Source: Acidimicrobiales bacterium
GTDB taxonomy: Bacteria; Actinomycetota; Acidimicrobiia; Acidimicrobiales; SZUA-35
Length of the DNA: 64,000 bases
Assembly: GCA_028285495.1 (NCBI GenBank)
Contig: JANQPB010000012.1
Location: 116,575 to 180,574 of the forward strand
Reading direction: 5' to 3'
The notes below the pieces were generated by a model, which saw nothing but the letters and a program-made list of their open reading frames with translations, searched no databases and was not told the DNA's origin. Each line of letters starts with the position of its first letter. Position 1 is the first letter of the stretch. Positions 16,872 to 25,121 of this stretch are shown here, in pieces. The translations under genes were made by a program, and so were the position numbers.

Positions 16872-17702
16872 CTACAGGCCGAGCAGCTCGAACATCGCCT
16901 GGGGGATCTCGTCGATCCCGCGGGCCAGCCCCGCCGCTCGCTCGACGTTGACGGCGTCGAAGCGACGGTCGGACCAGCGGTCCCATGGACCGGGCGGGAT
17001 CCGGGACGGATCGCCGTCGGCCTCGACGCATGCGGTCAGGTAGTCGATCAGGTCCCGGACGTCGGCGTCGCCGCCGGGCGGTCCGTGACCCGGGATGATC
17101 GTCGGCTCCAGCTGGCGGAGCCCGTCGAGCGTCTCGATCCAGGCTGCGACGTTGGCCTCGTAGGCCAGCGGGGTGACACCGAAGCTGGCCAGGGCCCCGG
17201 CGAAGACCACCGCCGCCCCCTCGACCCGGACGGCCAGGTTGGCCGCCGACTCGCCCGAGGCGGGGAGGGCGAAGGCCGCCCCCGAGAGCCAGGCCGCCTC
17301 CGAGACGGTGTGGGTGATCGGCCTGGTGCTGAAGTCGTCGTCGTACGACAGGGCGAAGTCGGGCAGGAGCCGGCGGAAGGCAAGCGGGTTGGGCGGGGCG
17401 TCGAGCTGATCGCTGGTCACCTCGGTGCCGTAGAAGGCCGAGGCCCAGAAGGCGTTGCCGCCCCCGCTGAACGGGATCCGGCTCGACGTCAGCACCACCC
17501 GCTTGATCGGCAGCTCGAGGTGGGCGGTCAGCTCCAGGATCTGCTGGCGGGCCGTCTCGCCCCGCTCTGGTGTCGCCGTGGTGTCGACGACGGTCAGCCC
17601 GTCGCCGTCGATGATCAGCCCGACGTTGGTGTGGCCGAAGCGGCGGGCCGGATCGGCGAGGGCGAACACACCCTGCCCCAGTTCCACGAGGTGGGCGGAC
17701 AT
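16872..17702 (-). CDS. Metallo-beta-lactamase-fold protein lacking the HxHxDH metal motif
   Basis: A 276-aa protein with the MBL fold outline: an opening GQGVFALADPARRFGHTNVGLI, the first strand pair GLTVVDTT with the conserved Asp, and a late IIPGHGPPGG that matches the usual His loop. The segment where zinc hydrolases carry H-x-H-x-D-H reads TSSRIPFSGGGNAF, with no His or Asp ligands. I therefore expect it not to be a standard zinc hydrolase; it may be a non-catalytic or differently liganded relative, close to the cyclase/quinoprotein-like SoxH group. Convergent with carD. Confidence 0.7.
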   Translation of the reverse strand: MSAHLVELGQGVFALADPARRFGHTNVGLIIDGDGLTVVDTTATPERGETARQQILELTAHLELPIKRVVLTSSRIPFSGGGNAFWASAFYGTEVTSDQLDAPPNPLAFRRLLPDFALSYDDDFSTRPITHTVSEAAWLSGAAFALPASGESAANLAVRVEGAAVVFAGALASFGVTPLAYEANVAAWIETLDGLRQLEPTIIPGHGPPGGDADVRDLIDYLTACVEADGDPSRIPPGPWDRWSDRRFDAVNVERAAGLARGIDEIPQAMFELLGL

Positions 17703-17746
17703 CGACCGCCGATCCTATCGTCGGACCGCCGGCCCCGCCGGCCCCG

Positions 17747-17812
17747 CCGGTCCGGGGCCCTGCGGCCGGGAGGCCGGTCCGGGGCCCTGCGGCCGGGAGG
17801 CCGGTCCGGGGC
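17747..17812. repeat. 27-bp tandem repeat, about 2.4 copies
   Basis: Two exact head-to-tail copies of a 27-bp GC-rich unit (beginning CCGGTCCGGGGCC) at 17747-17773 and 17774-17800, with a 12-base partial third copy. It lies in the 186-bp divergent gap between the MBL-like gene and the acyl-CoA dehydrogenase gene and is preceded by shorter GCCCCGCCG repeats. Probably replication slippage; no function evident. Confidence 0.85.
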
Positions 17813-17888
17813 ACCGCCCGGCGCCGCCCTACACTCGGAGAGCGATGACGGTCCGCCAGGCCGGGACCACGAGCAGGAGTAGTCAGCC

Positions 17889-19688
17889 GTGACCAGTTAC
17901 ACGCCCCCGATCGACGACATCCGATTCGTGCTCGAGCACGTCGTCGGGCTCGAAGACCTGCTCGCCGCCGACCGCTTCGACGGGGTCGACGGCGACATGG
18001 TCGCCACCGTGGTCGAGGAAGTCGGTCGCTTCCTGGCCGAGGCCGTCGCCCCGACCAACCGCGACGGCGACCAGATCGGCTCGGTCCGCACCGACGACGG
18101 ACGGGTGGTCACGCCGGACAGCTTCAAGACCGCCTACGACCAATGGGTGGCGTCCGGCTTCGGGGCCATGCCGTTCAACCCGGAGTACGGCGGCGGCGGC
18201 TTCCCGTGGGTGTCGGCCATCGCCGTCCAGGAGATGCTGACCAGCGCCAACATGGCCTTCTCCCTGTGCTCGCTCCTCACCCAGGGGGCCATCGACGCCC
18301 TCGAGCACCACGGCTCGCCCGAGCAGCAGGCGATGTACCTGCCCAAGATGCTGACCGGCGAGTGGACGGGCACGATGAACCTGACCGAGCCCCAGGCCGG
18401 CTCCGACGTCGGTGCGTTGACCACCAGGGCCGAGCCGGTCGGCGACGGCAGCTGGAAGATCACCGGCCAGAAGATCTACATCACCTACGGCGACCACGAC
18501 CTGGCCGAGAACATCATCCACCTCGTCCTGGCCCGCACTCCCGGTGCGCCCCCTGGGACCAAGGGCATCTCGATGTTCCTCGTGCCCAAGTTCCTGGTCG
18601 ACGACGACGGCTCGCTCGGCGAGCGCAACGACGTCAGCTGCGTCTCGATCGAGCACAAGCTCGGCATCCACGGCAGCCCCACGTGTGTGATGAGCTACGG
18701 CGACGATGGCGGGGCCATCGGCTGGCTCGTCGGCGGCGAGGGCGCCGGCATGCGCAACATGTTCACGATGATGAACAACGCCAGGCTGTCCGTCGGCCTC
18801 GAGGGCCTGGCCCTGGCCGAGCGGGCCTACCAGCAGGCCCTCGACTACGCACAGGAGCGGGTCCAGGGCACGGCCATCGGGGCCGAGCCGGGCACGTCGA
18901 GCCCGATCATCGAGCACCCCGACGTCCGCCGGATGCTGATGACCCAGCGGGCCTGGATCGACGCCATGCGCTACCTGATCTACGAGAACGCGGCGGCGAT
19001 CGACCGGGCCGGTTCCGGCGGCAGCGACGCCGAGGCGGCCAAGGAGCTGACCGACCTGCTGATCCCGCTGTCGAAGGGGCTCTGCACCGACATCGGCTGC
19101 GAGATGACGTCGCTGGCGGTCCAGGTCCACGGCGGCATGGGGTACGTCGAGGAGACCGGGGTGGCCCAGCACTTCCGGGACATCCGCATCGCCCCGATCT
19201 ACGAGGGCACCAACGGCATCCAGGCCGCCGACCTCGTCGGCCGCAAGCTGCCGATGCGGGGCGGCGCCGTCGTGGCCGAGCACCTCGACAGCCTCGACGA
19301 GCGGGCCAAGCAGCTCGGCGCCAACGCCGAGCTGGAGGTGTTCGGTCGGGTCCTGACCGACGCCGTTGCCGCCACCCGGCGGTCGAGCGAGTGGCTGCTG
19401 CAGCGGGCGAGGGAGCACCCGGCCGACCTGCTGGCCGGCTCCGCTCCCTACCTGCGGATGCTCGGCACGGTCGTGTGCGGCGGCCTGGCGGCCAAGGCGG
19501 CGATGGTGGCCCAGGAGCAGCGGGCCGCCAACGGGGAACAAAACGCCGAGCTCGACGGCTTCCTGCACGCCAAGCTCGTCGCGGCCAAGTTCTTCGGCGA
19601 GCAGATCCTGCCGGCGGCCATCGCCCTCGAGGGCGCGGTGACCGCCGGCGTCGGCGACCTGTATGCGCTGGAACCACAGCAGCTCTAG
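17889..19688 (+). CDS. Acyl-CoA dehydrogenase, large FadE5/DmdC-type
   Basis: FAD-dependent acyl-CoA dehydrogenase of 599 aa, the longer subfamily that carries an extra C-terminal domain. FAD and substrate motifs are visible: NLTEPQAGSDVGA near residue 164, QKIYITYGDHD near 197, and IYEGTNGIQAADLVGRK near 438 with the catalytic-base Glu region. Relatives include mycobacterial FadE5 and the DMSP-pathway enzyme DmdC, but no other dmd gene is near, so general fatty acyl-CoA oxidation is the safer call. GTG start at 17889 follows AGGAG. Confidence 0.93.
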   Translation: MTSYTPPIDDIRFVLEHVVGLEDLLAADRFDGVDGDMVATVVEEVGRFLAEAVAPTNRDGDQIGSVRTDDGRVVTPDSFKTAYDQWVASGFGAMPFNPEYGGGGFPWVSAIAVQEMLTSANMAFSLCSLLTQGAIDALEHHGSPEQQAMYLPKMLTGEWTGTMNLTEPQAGSDVGALTTRAEPVGDGSWKITGQKIYITYGDHDLAENIIHLVLARTPGAPPGTKGISMFLVPKFLVDDDGSLGERNDVSCVSIEHKLGIHGSPTCVMSYGDDGGAIGWLVGGEGAGMRNMFTMMNNARLSVGLEGLALAERAYQQALDYAQERVQGTAIGAEPGTSSPIIEHPDVRRMLMTQRAWIDAMRYLIYENAAAIDRAGSGGSDAEAAKELTDLLIPLSKGLCTDIGCEMTSLAVQVHGGMGYVEETGVAQHFRDIRIAPIYEGTNGIQAADLVGRKLPMRGGAVVAEHLDSLDERAKQLGANAELEVFGRVLTDAVAATRRSSEWLLQRAREHPADLLAGSAPYLRMLGTVVCGGLAAKAAMVAQEQRAANGEQNAELDGFLHAKLVAAKFFGEQILPAAIALEGAVTAGVGDLYALEPQQL

Positions 19689-19709
19689 CTCTTCGAAGGA
19701 GTCCGTTCC

Positions 19710-20666
19710 GTGATGGCCCAACTCGTCGCCGTCGTCGGCTCGATCCCGAGCCCCCCGTCAAGCCAGCTGGAGATCGGGCCGCTCTCGTTCAACTACTACG
19801 GCCTCTGCATCGGGATCGGTGTGCTCCTGGCGGTGGTGATCGGCCAGCGCCGGTGGGCGGCGAGGGGCGGCAACCCCGAGGACGTTGCCGCCGTGGCCAC
19901 GTTGGCCGTCCCGGCCGGCCTGATCGGCGCCCGGCTCTACCACGTGATCACCGACTGGCGCCCCATCGAGGACTGGCTCAAGATCTGGGAGGGCGGCCTC
20001 GGCATCCCCGGTGGACTGATCGCCGGCATCGGCGTCGGCGTGGTCGTGGCGAGACGGCGTGGCATGGACCTCGGCGAGGCGATCGACGCCCTGATCCCCG
20101 GCATCCCCGTTGCCCAGGCGGTCGGACGGTTCGGCAACTGGTTCAACCAGGAGATCTTCGGCGGTCCGAGCGACCTGCCGTGGGCGGTCGAGATCGACCC
20201 GGAGCACCGGCCGGCCGAGTACGCCGACCAGGCGACGTTCCACCCTGCGTTCCTCTACGAGGGCCTGTGGAACCTGGCCCTGGCCGCCTTCCTGGTGTGG
20301 ATCGACCGTCGGGGGCTGCTCCGCCGGGGCATGATCCTGCCGCTCTACGTGCTCGGGTACGGCATCGGCCGGTTCCTGGTCGAGACCATCCGCACCGATC
20401 CGGCGACCTTGATCCTCGGCGTCCGGGTGAACCACTGGGTGAGCGCCGGCGCCGTGCTGCTGGCCATCGCCGCGCTGGTGTGGCTGGCCCGGCGGGCCGC
20501 ACCGTCGTACTACGCCGACGGCGGCCCGGCCGACGGAGACGGAGACGACTCGGACGGCTCGGAGGCCTCGGGGGCCGACGACGCCGATGTCGACGATGCT
20601 GGCGTCGACGACTCCGACGACGGCGACTCGGACGACGACTCCGAGGCGCCCGTCACCGCAGGCTGA
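19710..20666 (+). CDS. lgt: Prolipoprotein diacylglyceryl transferase Lgt
   Basis: Membrane enzyme that transfers diacylglyceryl from phosphatidylglycerol to the lipobox Cys of preprolipoproteins, needed by the several lipoproteins in this window. The 318-aa protein has seven likely membrane helices, the early LSFNYYGLCIGIG segment, GARLYHVITDW, and the signature GRFGNWFNQE near residues 139-148 with the catalytic-region Arg, Asn and Glu. Unusually, the last 45 or so residues form an Asp/Ser/Gly tail with almost no hydrophobics. Start may be GTG 19710 or ATG 19713. The 3' end overlaps the convergent kinase gene by 14 bases. Confidence 0.94.
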   Translation: MMAQLVAVVGSIPSPPSSQLEIGPLSFNYYGLCIGIGVLLAVVIGQRRWAARGGNPEDVAAVATLAVPAGLIGARLYHVITDWRPIEDWLKIWEGGLGIPGGLIAGIGVGVVVARRRGMDLGEAIDALIPGIPVAQAVGRFGNWFNQEIFGGPSDLPWAVEIDPEHRPAEYADQATFHPAFLYEGLWNLALAAFLVWIDRRGLLRRGMILPLYVLGYGIGRFLVETIRTDPATLILGVRVNHWVSAGAVLLAIAALVWLARRAAPSYYADGGPADGDGDDSDGSEASGADDADVDDAGVDDSDDGDSDDDSEAPVTAG

Positions 20667-21309
20667 GCACCAGATCGAAGGCGCCCGGGGGCATGACGAG
20701 CCCGAAGTAGCGCTCCTCGGCCTCGGTCCAGCGGGCGAACCAGGCGTCGGCGTACGCCTCACCCTCCCGAGCCTCGAGCCGGCGGCGGCGCTCGTGGTCG
20801 TCGACGTCGAGCAGCACCCGGAGATCGAGCGCACCGGCCAGCTCCGGACGGGCGCTGTAGACCCCCTCCAGGATCACGACCGCCGACGGCGGGCAGGTCC
20901 GCGTGACGTCGGCCAGGCGAGCCTCGGGGGCGTCCCAGTCGGTGGCCCCCCAGTCGAAGGGCCGCCACGAGCCGGTTCGGCCGGCCCGGACATCCTCGAT
21001 CACCGGGCGCTGGCGCCGCCAGTCGATGCAGTGCCCGACCTTCTCGGCCGCCGTCATGGCATCCCAGTCCGGCCCGGACCCGCCGGCGTAGAAGTCGTCA
21101 CCCTCGATGACCGACACGACGGGGAGGCCGCTGGTGAGGGCGCGGGCGGCCGTCGTCGGCACGGTCGGCGGCGCCGCACGCAGCGCCGACGCCAACGTGG
21201 ACTTGCCGGTGCCGCTGCGGCCGTCGAGGGCGACGATCAGTGGCCGTCGACGCCCGTCCAGCCGGCGCTGGATCTCGGACCGCAGCGTGTCGAGCGCGAC
21301 GTCGGACAT
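20653..21309 (-). CDS. Uridine kinase-like P-loop kinase
   Basis: A 218-aa P-loop NTPase. Walker A GRSGTGKST lies at residues 30-37, followed by a DDFY motif (VIEGDDFYAGG) typical of uridine kinase and phosphoribulokinase relatives, the DWRRQRPVIED segment, and a Walker B-like VVILEGVYSARPEL. The lid region RRRRLEAREGE contributes Arg residues. Expected to phosphorylate a nucleoside or related small molecule; the substrate is unproved. ATG at 21309 is chosen as the start because upstream sequence overlaps the murA end and lacks homology. Confidence 0.82.
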   Translation of the reverse strand: MSDVALDTLRSEIQRRLDGRRRPLIVALDGRSGTGKSTLASALRAAPPTVPTTAARALTSGLPVVSVIEGDDFYAGGSGPDWDAMTAAEKVGHCIDWRRQRPVIEDVRAGRTGSWRPFDWGATDWDAPEARLADVTRTCPPSAVVILEGVYSARPELAGALDLRVLLDVDDHERRRRLEAREGEAYADAWFARWTEAEERYFGLVMPPGAFDLVLSLR

Positions 21310-21355
21310 CGACGGCGAGCCGGCTGGGTCGCCGGTCGGTTCGCCCTCGATCGGA

Positions 21356-22678
21356 CTACCCGGCCGGGGTCGAGACGGTGGCCCTGGTGACGTCGAGCCC
21401 GAGGTCCTGGAAGTTCTCGATCGGCTGGTTGTAGCCGCGATCGAGGTGGTGGGTGCCCGTGATGGTGGTGGTGCCGTCGGCCGCCGCCGCCGCCAGGACG
21501 TAGGCGAAGCCACCTCGGATGTCGGGCACGACCACGTCGGTGCCCTGTAGCGGCGTGCGGCCCCGAACGACGACCGAGCAGGGGGTCGACGAGCCGACGA
21601 ACCGGCTGTGGATGCTGCCCAACGGGGTGTTGTAGGCCTGGATCTGCGCACCCATCTTGTTGAGCGCCGGGACGTAGGTGAACCGGTTCTCGTAGACGGT
21701 CTCGTACATCACCGAGAGACCGTCGCACTGGGTGAACAGCGCCACCATGGGCGACTGCCAGTCGGTCATGAACCCGGGGTGGGTGTCGGTCTCGACCGCC
21801 GCCGCCTGCAGGTGCTCGGCCTTGGCCGACACGGTGGTGTCGGTGATGTCGAACTGGGCCCCCATGCGGGACAGGGTGGAGATGGCGGTGACGAGGCGGT
21901 CCTGGCTGCAGCCGTGCACGGTCACCTGGCCGCCGGTGATCAGGCCGGCCACCAGGTACGAGAAGGCTTCGATCCGGTCGCCCTTCAGATGGTGGGCGGC
22001 GCCGGACAGGCGGGGCACGCCGTCGACGATGAACCGCCGGTTGGGGTGCATCTCGATATGGGCGCCCATCCGCTGGAGGAAGAGGGCCAGCTCGACCACC
22101 TCGGGCTCGAGCGCAGCGCCGTCGAGGACCGTGCGGCCCTCGGCCATCGTGGCGGTCAGCAGCACGGTCTCGGTTGCGCCGACCGACGGGTACGGGAGCT
22201 CGATGTGGGCGCCCTGCAGGCGTCCGGCCTTGGCCTCGAGGCCCTCGGGGGTGATCTGGATCTCGGCTCCCATCTTCTCGAGCGCGGTGACGTGGAAGTC
22301 GACCGGGCGGGAGCCGATGTCGTCGCCGCCGACGAGGGGGACGAACGCCTCACCGACCCGGTGAAGCAGCGGGCCGACCATCAGGATCGGGATCCGGTTC
22401 ATGCCGCTGAACGTGAGCGGAACCCGGCTCGACGACAGCGGGCGGGGGTCGATGATCGTGTCGCCGTTGGTCCGCTCGACCTCGCAACCGAGGGCCTCCA
22501 ACATCCTGCTGGTGATCTCGACGTCGCCGATGTCGGGGCAGTTCGACACGGTCGACGGCGAGTCGCCGAGGAGTGCGGCGACGAGGTGCTTGGTCACGGC
22601 GTTCTTCGACCCGCGGACGGCGACATCGCCGACGAGGGGGCCGGAGGGGTTGACGATCCAGGCTGCGGTCTCGGTCAT
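21356..22678 (-). CDS. murA: UDP-N-acetylglucosamine 1-carboxyvinyltransferase MurA, Asp active-site variant
   Basis: First committed enzyme of peptidoglycan synthesis, adding enolpyruvyl to UDP-GlcNAc. The 440-aa protein has Lys25 in GSKNA, the repeated inside-out alpha/beta motifs, and the RPVDFH segment. In the mobile active-site loop, where most MurA enzymes have GGCAIG with the fosfomycin-alkylated Cys, this one reads GGDDIG, giving Asp119 at the Cys position. The same Cys-to-Asp change in Mycobacterium and Chlamydia keeps activity but gives intrinsic fosfomycin resistance. ATG start at 22678. Confidence 0.95.
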   Translation of the reverse strand: MTETAAWIVNPSGPLVGDVAVRGSKNAVTKHLVAALLGDSPSTVSNCPDIGDVEITSRMLEALGCEVERTNGDTIIDPRPLSSSRVPLTFSGMNRIPILMVGPLLHRVGEAFVPLVGGDDIGSRPVDFHVTALEKMGAEIQITPEGLEAKAGRLQGAHIELPYPSVGATETVLLTATMAEGRTVLDGAALEPEVVELALFLQRMGAHIEMHPNRRFIVDGVPRLSGAAHHLKGDRIEAFSYLVAGLITGGQVTVHGCSQDRLVTAISTLSRMGAQFDITDTTVSAKAEHLQAAAVETDTHPGFMTDWQSPMVALFTQCDGLSVMYETVYENRFTYVPALNKMGAQIQAYNTPLGSIHSRFVGSSTPCSVVVRGRTPLQGTDVVVPDIRGGFAYVLAAAAADGTTTITGTHHLDRGYNQPIENFQDLGLDVTRATVSTPAG

Positions 22679-22823
22679 GACGGGGACTCCGGCGTCGGGG
22701 GGATGGGGCTCGACGGCCGCTGCCGCGGCGTGGCTGGCGCCGTGCGAGCTCGGGGTCTGGCCTCAATGTAGTTGTCCGCCAACCGGTTGGGGGGTCAACC
22801 GGACGTGAACCGGTCTGGCCGGT

Positions 22824-23684
22824 TCAGCCCCCCACGCTATCCGGGCCGGTCGGCGTCCCGGGCGTCGCTGCCGCCATCTCGGCTGCGACCCGGTCGGCGA
22901 ACGGGGGCCAGGCCTCGATCGCCCACGGCCCGAAGTCACGGTCGGTCAGGGCGACGCAGAAGCCGTCGATCGTCGGGTCGACCCAGAAGAAGGTCCCGGC
23001 TCGACCGAAGTGGCCGTAGGTCCTCGGCGAGTTGCGGCCACCGGTCCAGTGCGGCGACTTGCTCGCCCGGATCTCGAAGCCGAGCCCCCAGGGGTTGGGG
23101 ACCTGGCGGCCGTAGCCCGGCAGCACCCCGTCGAGGCCGGGCAGATGCGGCGACGTGGCCAGGGCCACCGTCTCGGGGGCGAGGAGGGTCGGCCGGAGGA
23201 GCTCGCCGCCGAACCGCAGCAGGTCGTCGACCGTGCTCACGGCGCCGTGGGCCGGCGAGCCCTCGAGGGCCGTCGCCGTCATGCCGAGCGGTTCGAGGAC
23301 GCCCTCGGCCAGGTAGGTGGCGATGTCGATGCCGGTCGACTCGGCCACCAGCTGCCCGAGCAGCTCGAAGCCCTGGTTCGAGTAGATCCGCCTGGTCCCC
23401 GGCCGGCTCATCGTGGACCGTTGGTCGGCCTCGGGGGCGAGTCCGGAGCTGTGGGAGAGCAGGTGGGCGACGGTGGCGCCCGGCCCGGTGGCCGGCTGAT
23501 CGAGGGAGAGCGAGCCCTCTTCGACGGCCAGCAGGACGGCATAGGCGACCAGCGGTTTCGTGACCGAGGCCAGCGCGAATCGGCGATCGGTCGGTCCCGT
23601 GCTTGTCGGTGCATCGTCGGCGCGCCGCCATCCGGCGGCTACCGTGGGTACCGGCCACGACTCGATGGCCGCCAATGCGGTCAT
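22824..23684 (-). CDS. Serine hydrolase, beta-lactamase class C / penicillin-binding-like
   Basis: A 286-aa serine acyl-hydrolase of the class C beta-lactamase/esterase superfamily. The nucleophile motif is SVTK (Ser40, Lys43), the second motif YSN is at 101-103, and the third is HFGRAG (His225-x-Gly227), replacing the KTG of lactamases as in EstB-type esterases. It is shorter than most members (350-400 aa), and no signal peptide is visible from the ATG at 23684, so a cytosolic esterase or peptidase is likelier than a secreted lactamase. Confidence 0.85.
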   Translation of the reverse strand: MTALAAIESWPVPTVAAGWRRADDAPTSTGPTDRRFALASVTKPLVAYAVLLAVEEGSLSLDQPATGPGATVAHLLSHSSGLAPEADQRSTMSRPGTRRIYSNQGFELLGQLVAESTGIDIATYLAEGVLEPLGMTATALEGSPAHGAVSTVDDLLRFGGELLRPTLLAPETVALATSPHLPGLDGVLPGYGRQVPNPWGLGFEIRASKSPHWTGGRNSPRTYGHFGRAGTFFWVDPTIDGFCVALTDRDFGPWAIEAWPPFADRVAAEMAAATPGTPTGPDSVGG

Positions 23685-23765
23685 ACCTCAACCCAGACCT
23701 CGGCCATCCGTCGAGGATGCCTCGAACGTCGTCCGGCCACACCTCAACGATGCTGGAAGAACTAC

Positions 23766-23800
23766 CCGAGCGCTCGGTAACCTCAAGTCGAGCGCTCGGT
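23766..23800. promoter_or_regulatory. Paired palindromic operator-like sites
   Basis: The 12-mer CGAGCGCTCGGT occurs twice, at 23767-23778 and 23789-23800, exactly 22 bases (about two helical turns) apart. The first sits in the perfect 12-bp palindrome CCGAGCGCTCGG, the second in a 10-bp palindrome. ACCGAGCGCTCGGT-like sequences are common TetR-family operators in actinobacteria. The sites lie in the divergent gap between the serine hydrolase and the DEAD-box helicase, so either or both could be the target. Confidence 0.5.
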
Positions 23801-23807
23801 TCGTGAC

Positions 23808-25067
23808 ATGCCCGACACCATCGCTCCACGAGGCGCCTCCAGCGCCCGAGATCGCCCGGCCGGGTTTCAACCGGTCGCTGAACCGAAGAAGACAGCAGGC
23901 TCGCCCTTGACCACGACATTCGCCGAACTCGGTATCGACCTCGACCTGGTCGACATCCTCTCGGCCAACGGAATCACCAACGCCTTCCCCATCCAGGAAC
24001 TGACCATCGCCGATGCGCTCGCCGGACGTGACGTGTGCGGCAAGGCCAAGACCGGCTCCGGCAAGACCCTGGCCTTCGGCCTGCCGACCGTGATGCGGCT
24101 GGCCAAGTCGACCCGAGGCCGGGTCGACGGCCTCATCCTCGTGCCGACCCGTGAGTTGGCCACGCAGGTCTATGAGGAGCTGGCCCCGCTCGCCGACGCC
24201 AAGGGGCTACGGGCCCTCGCCGTCTACGGCGGCGCCGACATCGAGAAACAGATCAAGAAGCTGTCCAAGGGCGTCGAGCTCGTCGTCGCCACCCCGGGCC
24301 GCATGATCGACCTCCTTGACCGCGGCGTCGTGTCGGTGGCCGAGGTCGGCCACGTCGTGATCGACGAGGCCGACCGGATGGCCGACATGGGCTTCCTCCC
24401 CCAGGTCGAGTGGATCCTGCGCCGGATCGAGGGCGAGCACCAGACGCTGCTGTTCTCGGCCACGCTCGACGGGGCGGTCGACTCGCTCGTCAGCCGCTAC
24501 CAGCACGATCCGGTCCGCCACGAGGTCGAGGCGACCGAGGTGACCGTCGAGGAGATGGCCCACCGGTTCCTGGCGGTCCACGAGATGGACCGTCGCAAGG
24601 TCGTCGCCTCGATCGTCGAATCGGCCAGCCGGACGATGGTGTTCTGCAACACCAAGCGGGCCTGCGACCGCCTCGCGGCCGAGCTCGACAAGCTCGGTGT
24701 CTCGGCCCAGCCGATCCACGGCGACCTCCGCCAGCGCCAACGGGAGAAGGCGCTGAAGCAGTTCACCGACGGGCAGGTCAAGGCGCTGGTCGCCACCGAC
24801 GTGGCCGCCCGAGGCATCCACGTCGACAACGTCGACATCGTGATCCACTTCGACCCGCCGGACGACCACAAGACCTACCTCCACCGCTCGGGCCGGACCG
24901 CCAGGGCCGGCGGATCGGGCGTTGCCGTGACCCTGGTGCTGTGGAACCAGGAGCTGGAGGTCAAGCGGCTGCAGAAGCGGCTGGCCCTCGACATCCCGAT
25001 CGTCGAGGTGTTCTCCAACGACAAGCGCCTGGAGGACCTGGCCGGTTGGGATCCCGCCGACGAGTGA
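23808..25067 (+). CDS. DEAD-box ATP-dependent RNA helicase
   Basis: RNA-unwinding ATPase of 419 aa with the standard two RecA domains. Motifs in order: a Q-motif region ending in IQELTI, Walker A GKAKTGSGKT, PTRELA, TPGR, DEAD in IDEADRMADMGF, SAT, then in domain 2 HGDLRQRQRE, DVAARGIH and HRSGRTARAG. There is no long C-terminal extension, so it is a minimal RhlE/CshA-like helicase. The first 33 residues are poorly conserved; a TTG at 23907 is an alternative start, which would place the paired palindromes well upstream rather than just 8 bases before the ATG. Confidence 0.94.
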   Translation: MPDTIAPRGASSARDRPAGFQPVAEPKKTAGSPLTTTFAELGIDLDLVDILSANGITNAFPIQELTIADALAGRDVCGKAKTGSGKTLAFGLPTVMRLAKSTRGRVDGLILVPTRELATQVYEELAPLADAKGLRALAVYGGADIEKQIKKLSKGVELVVATPGRMIDLLDRGVVSVAEVGHVVIDEADRMADMGFLPQVEWILRRIEGEHQTLLFSATLDGAVDSLVSRYQHDPVRHEVEATEVTVEEMAHRFLAVHEMDRRKVVASIVESASRTMVFCNTKRACDRLAAELDKLGVSAQPIHGDLRQRQREKALKQFTDGQVKALVATDVAARGIHVDNVDIVIHFDPPDDHKTYLHRSGRTARAGGSGVAVTLVLWNQELEVKRLQKRLALDIPIVEVFSNDKRLEDLAGWDPADE

Positions 25068-25080
25068 CCCTCGGGCCGGC

Positions 25081-25116
25081 GGTCAATCGGCGCCGCCGGC
25101 GCGGCGCCGATTGACC
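25081..25116. terminator. Perfect 15-bp inverted repeat, likely terminator
   Basis: GGTCAATCGGCGCCG at 25081-25095 and its exact complement at 25102-25116, separated by a 6-base loop (CCGGCG), begin 13 bases after the helicase stop. The RNA would form a very stable hairpin. There is no U-tract, and the next gene begins 5 bases after the repeat. It may therefore also shape translation of that gene. Confidence 0.65.
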
Positions 25117-25121
25117 GACCG

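Noticed and set aside
17747..17812. CRISPR array
   Set aside because: Repeats are directly abutting with no spacers and no cas genes are present.
18143..20710. 855-aa plus-strand frame overlapping acyl-CoA dehydrogenase and lgt
   Set aside because: Alternative frame of two certain genes, Arg/Gly/Pro-rich with no motifs.
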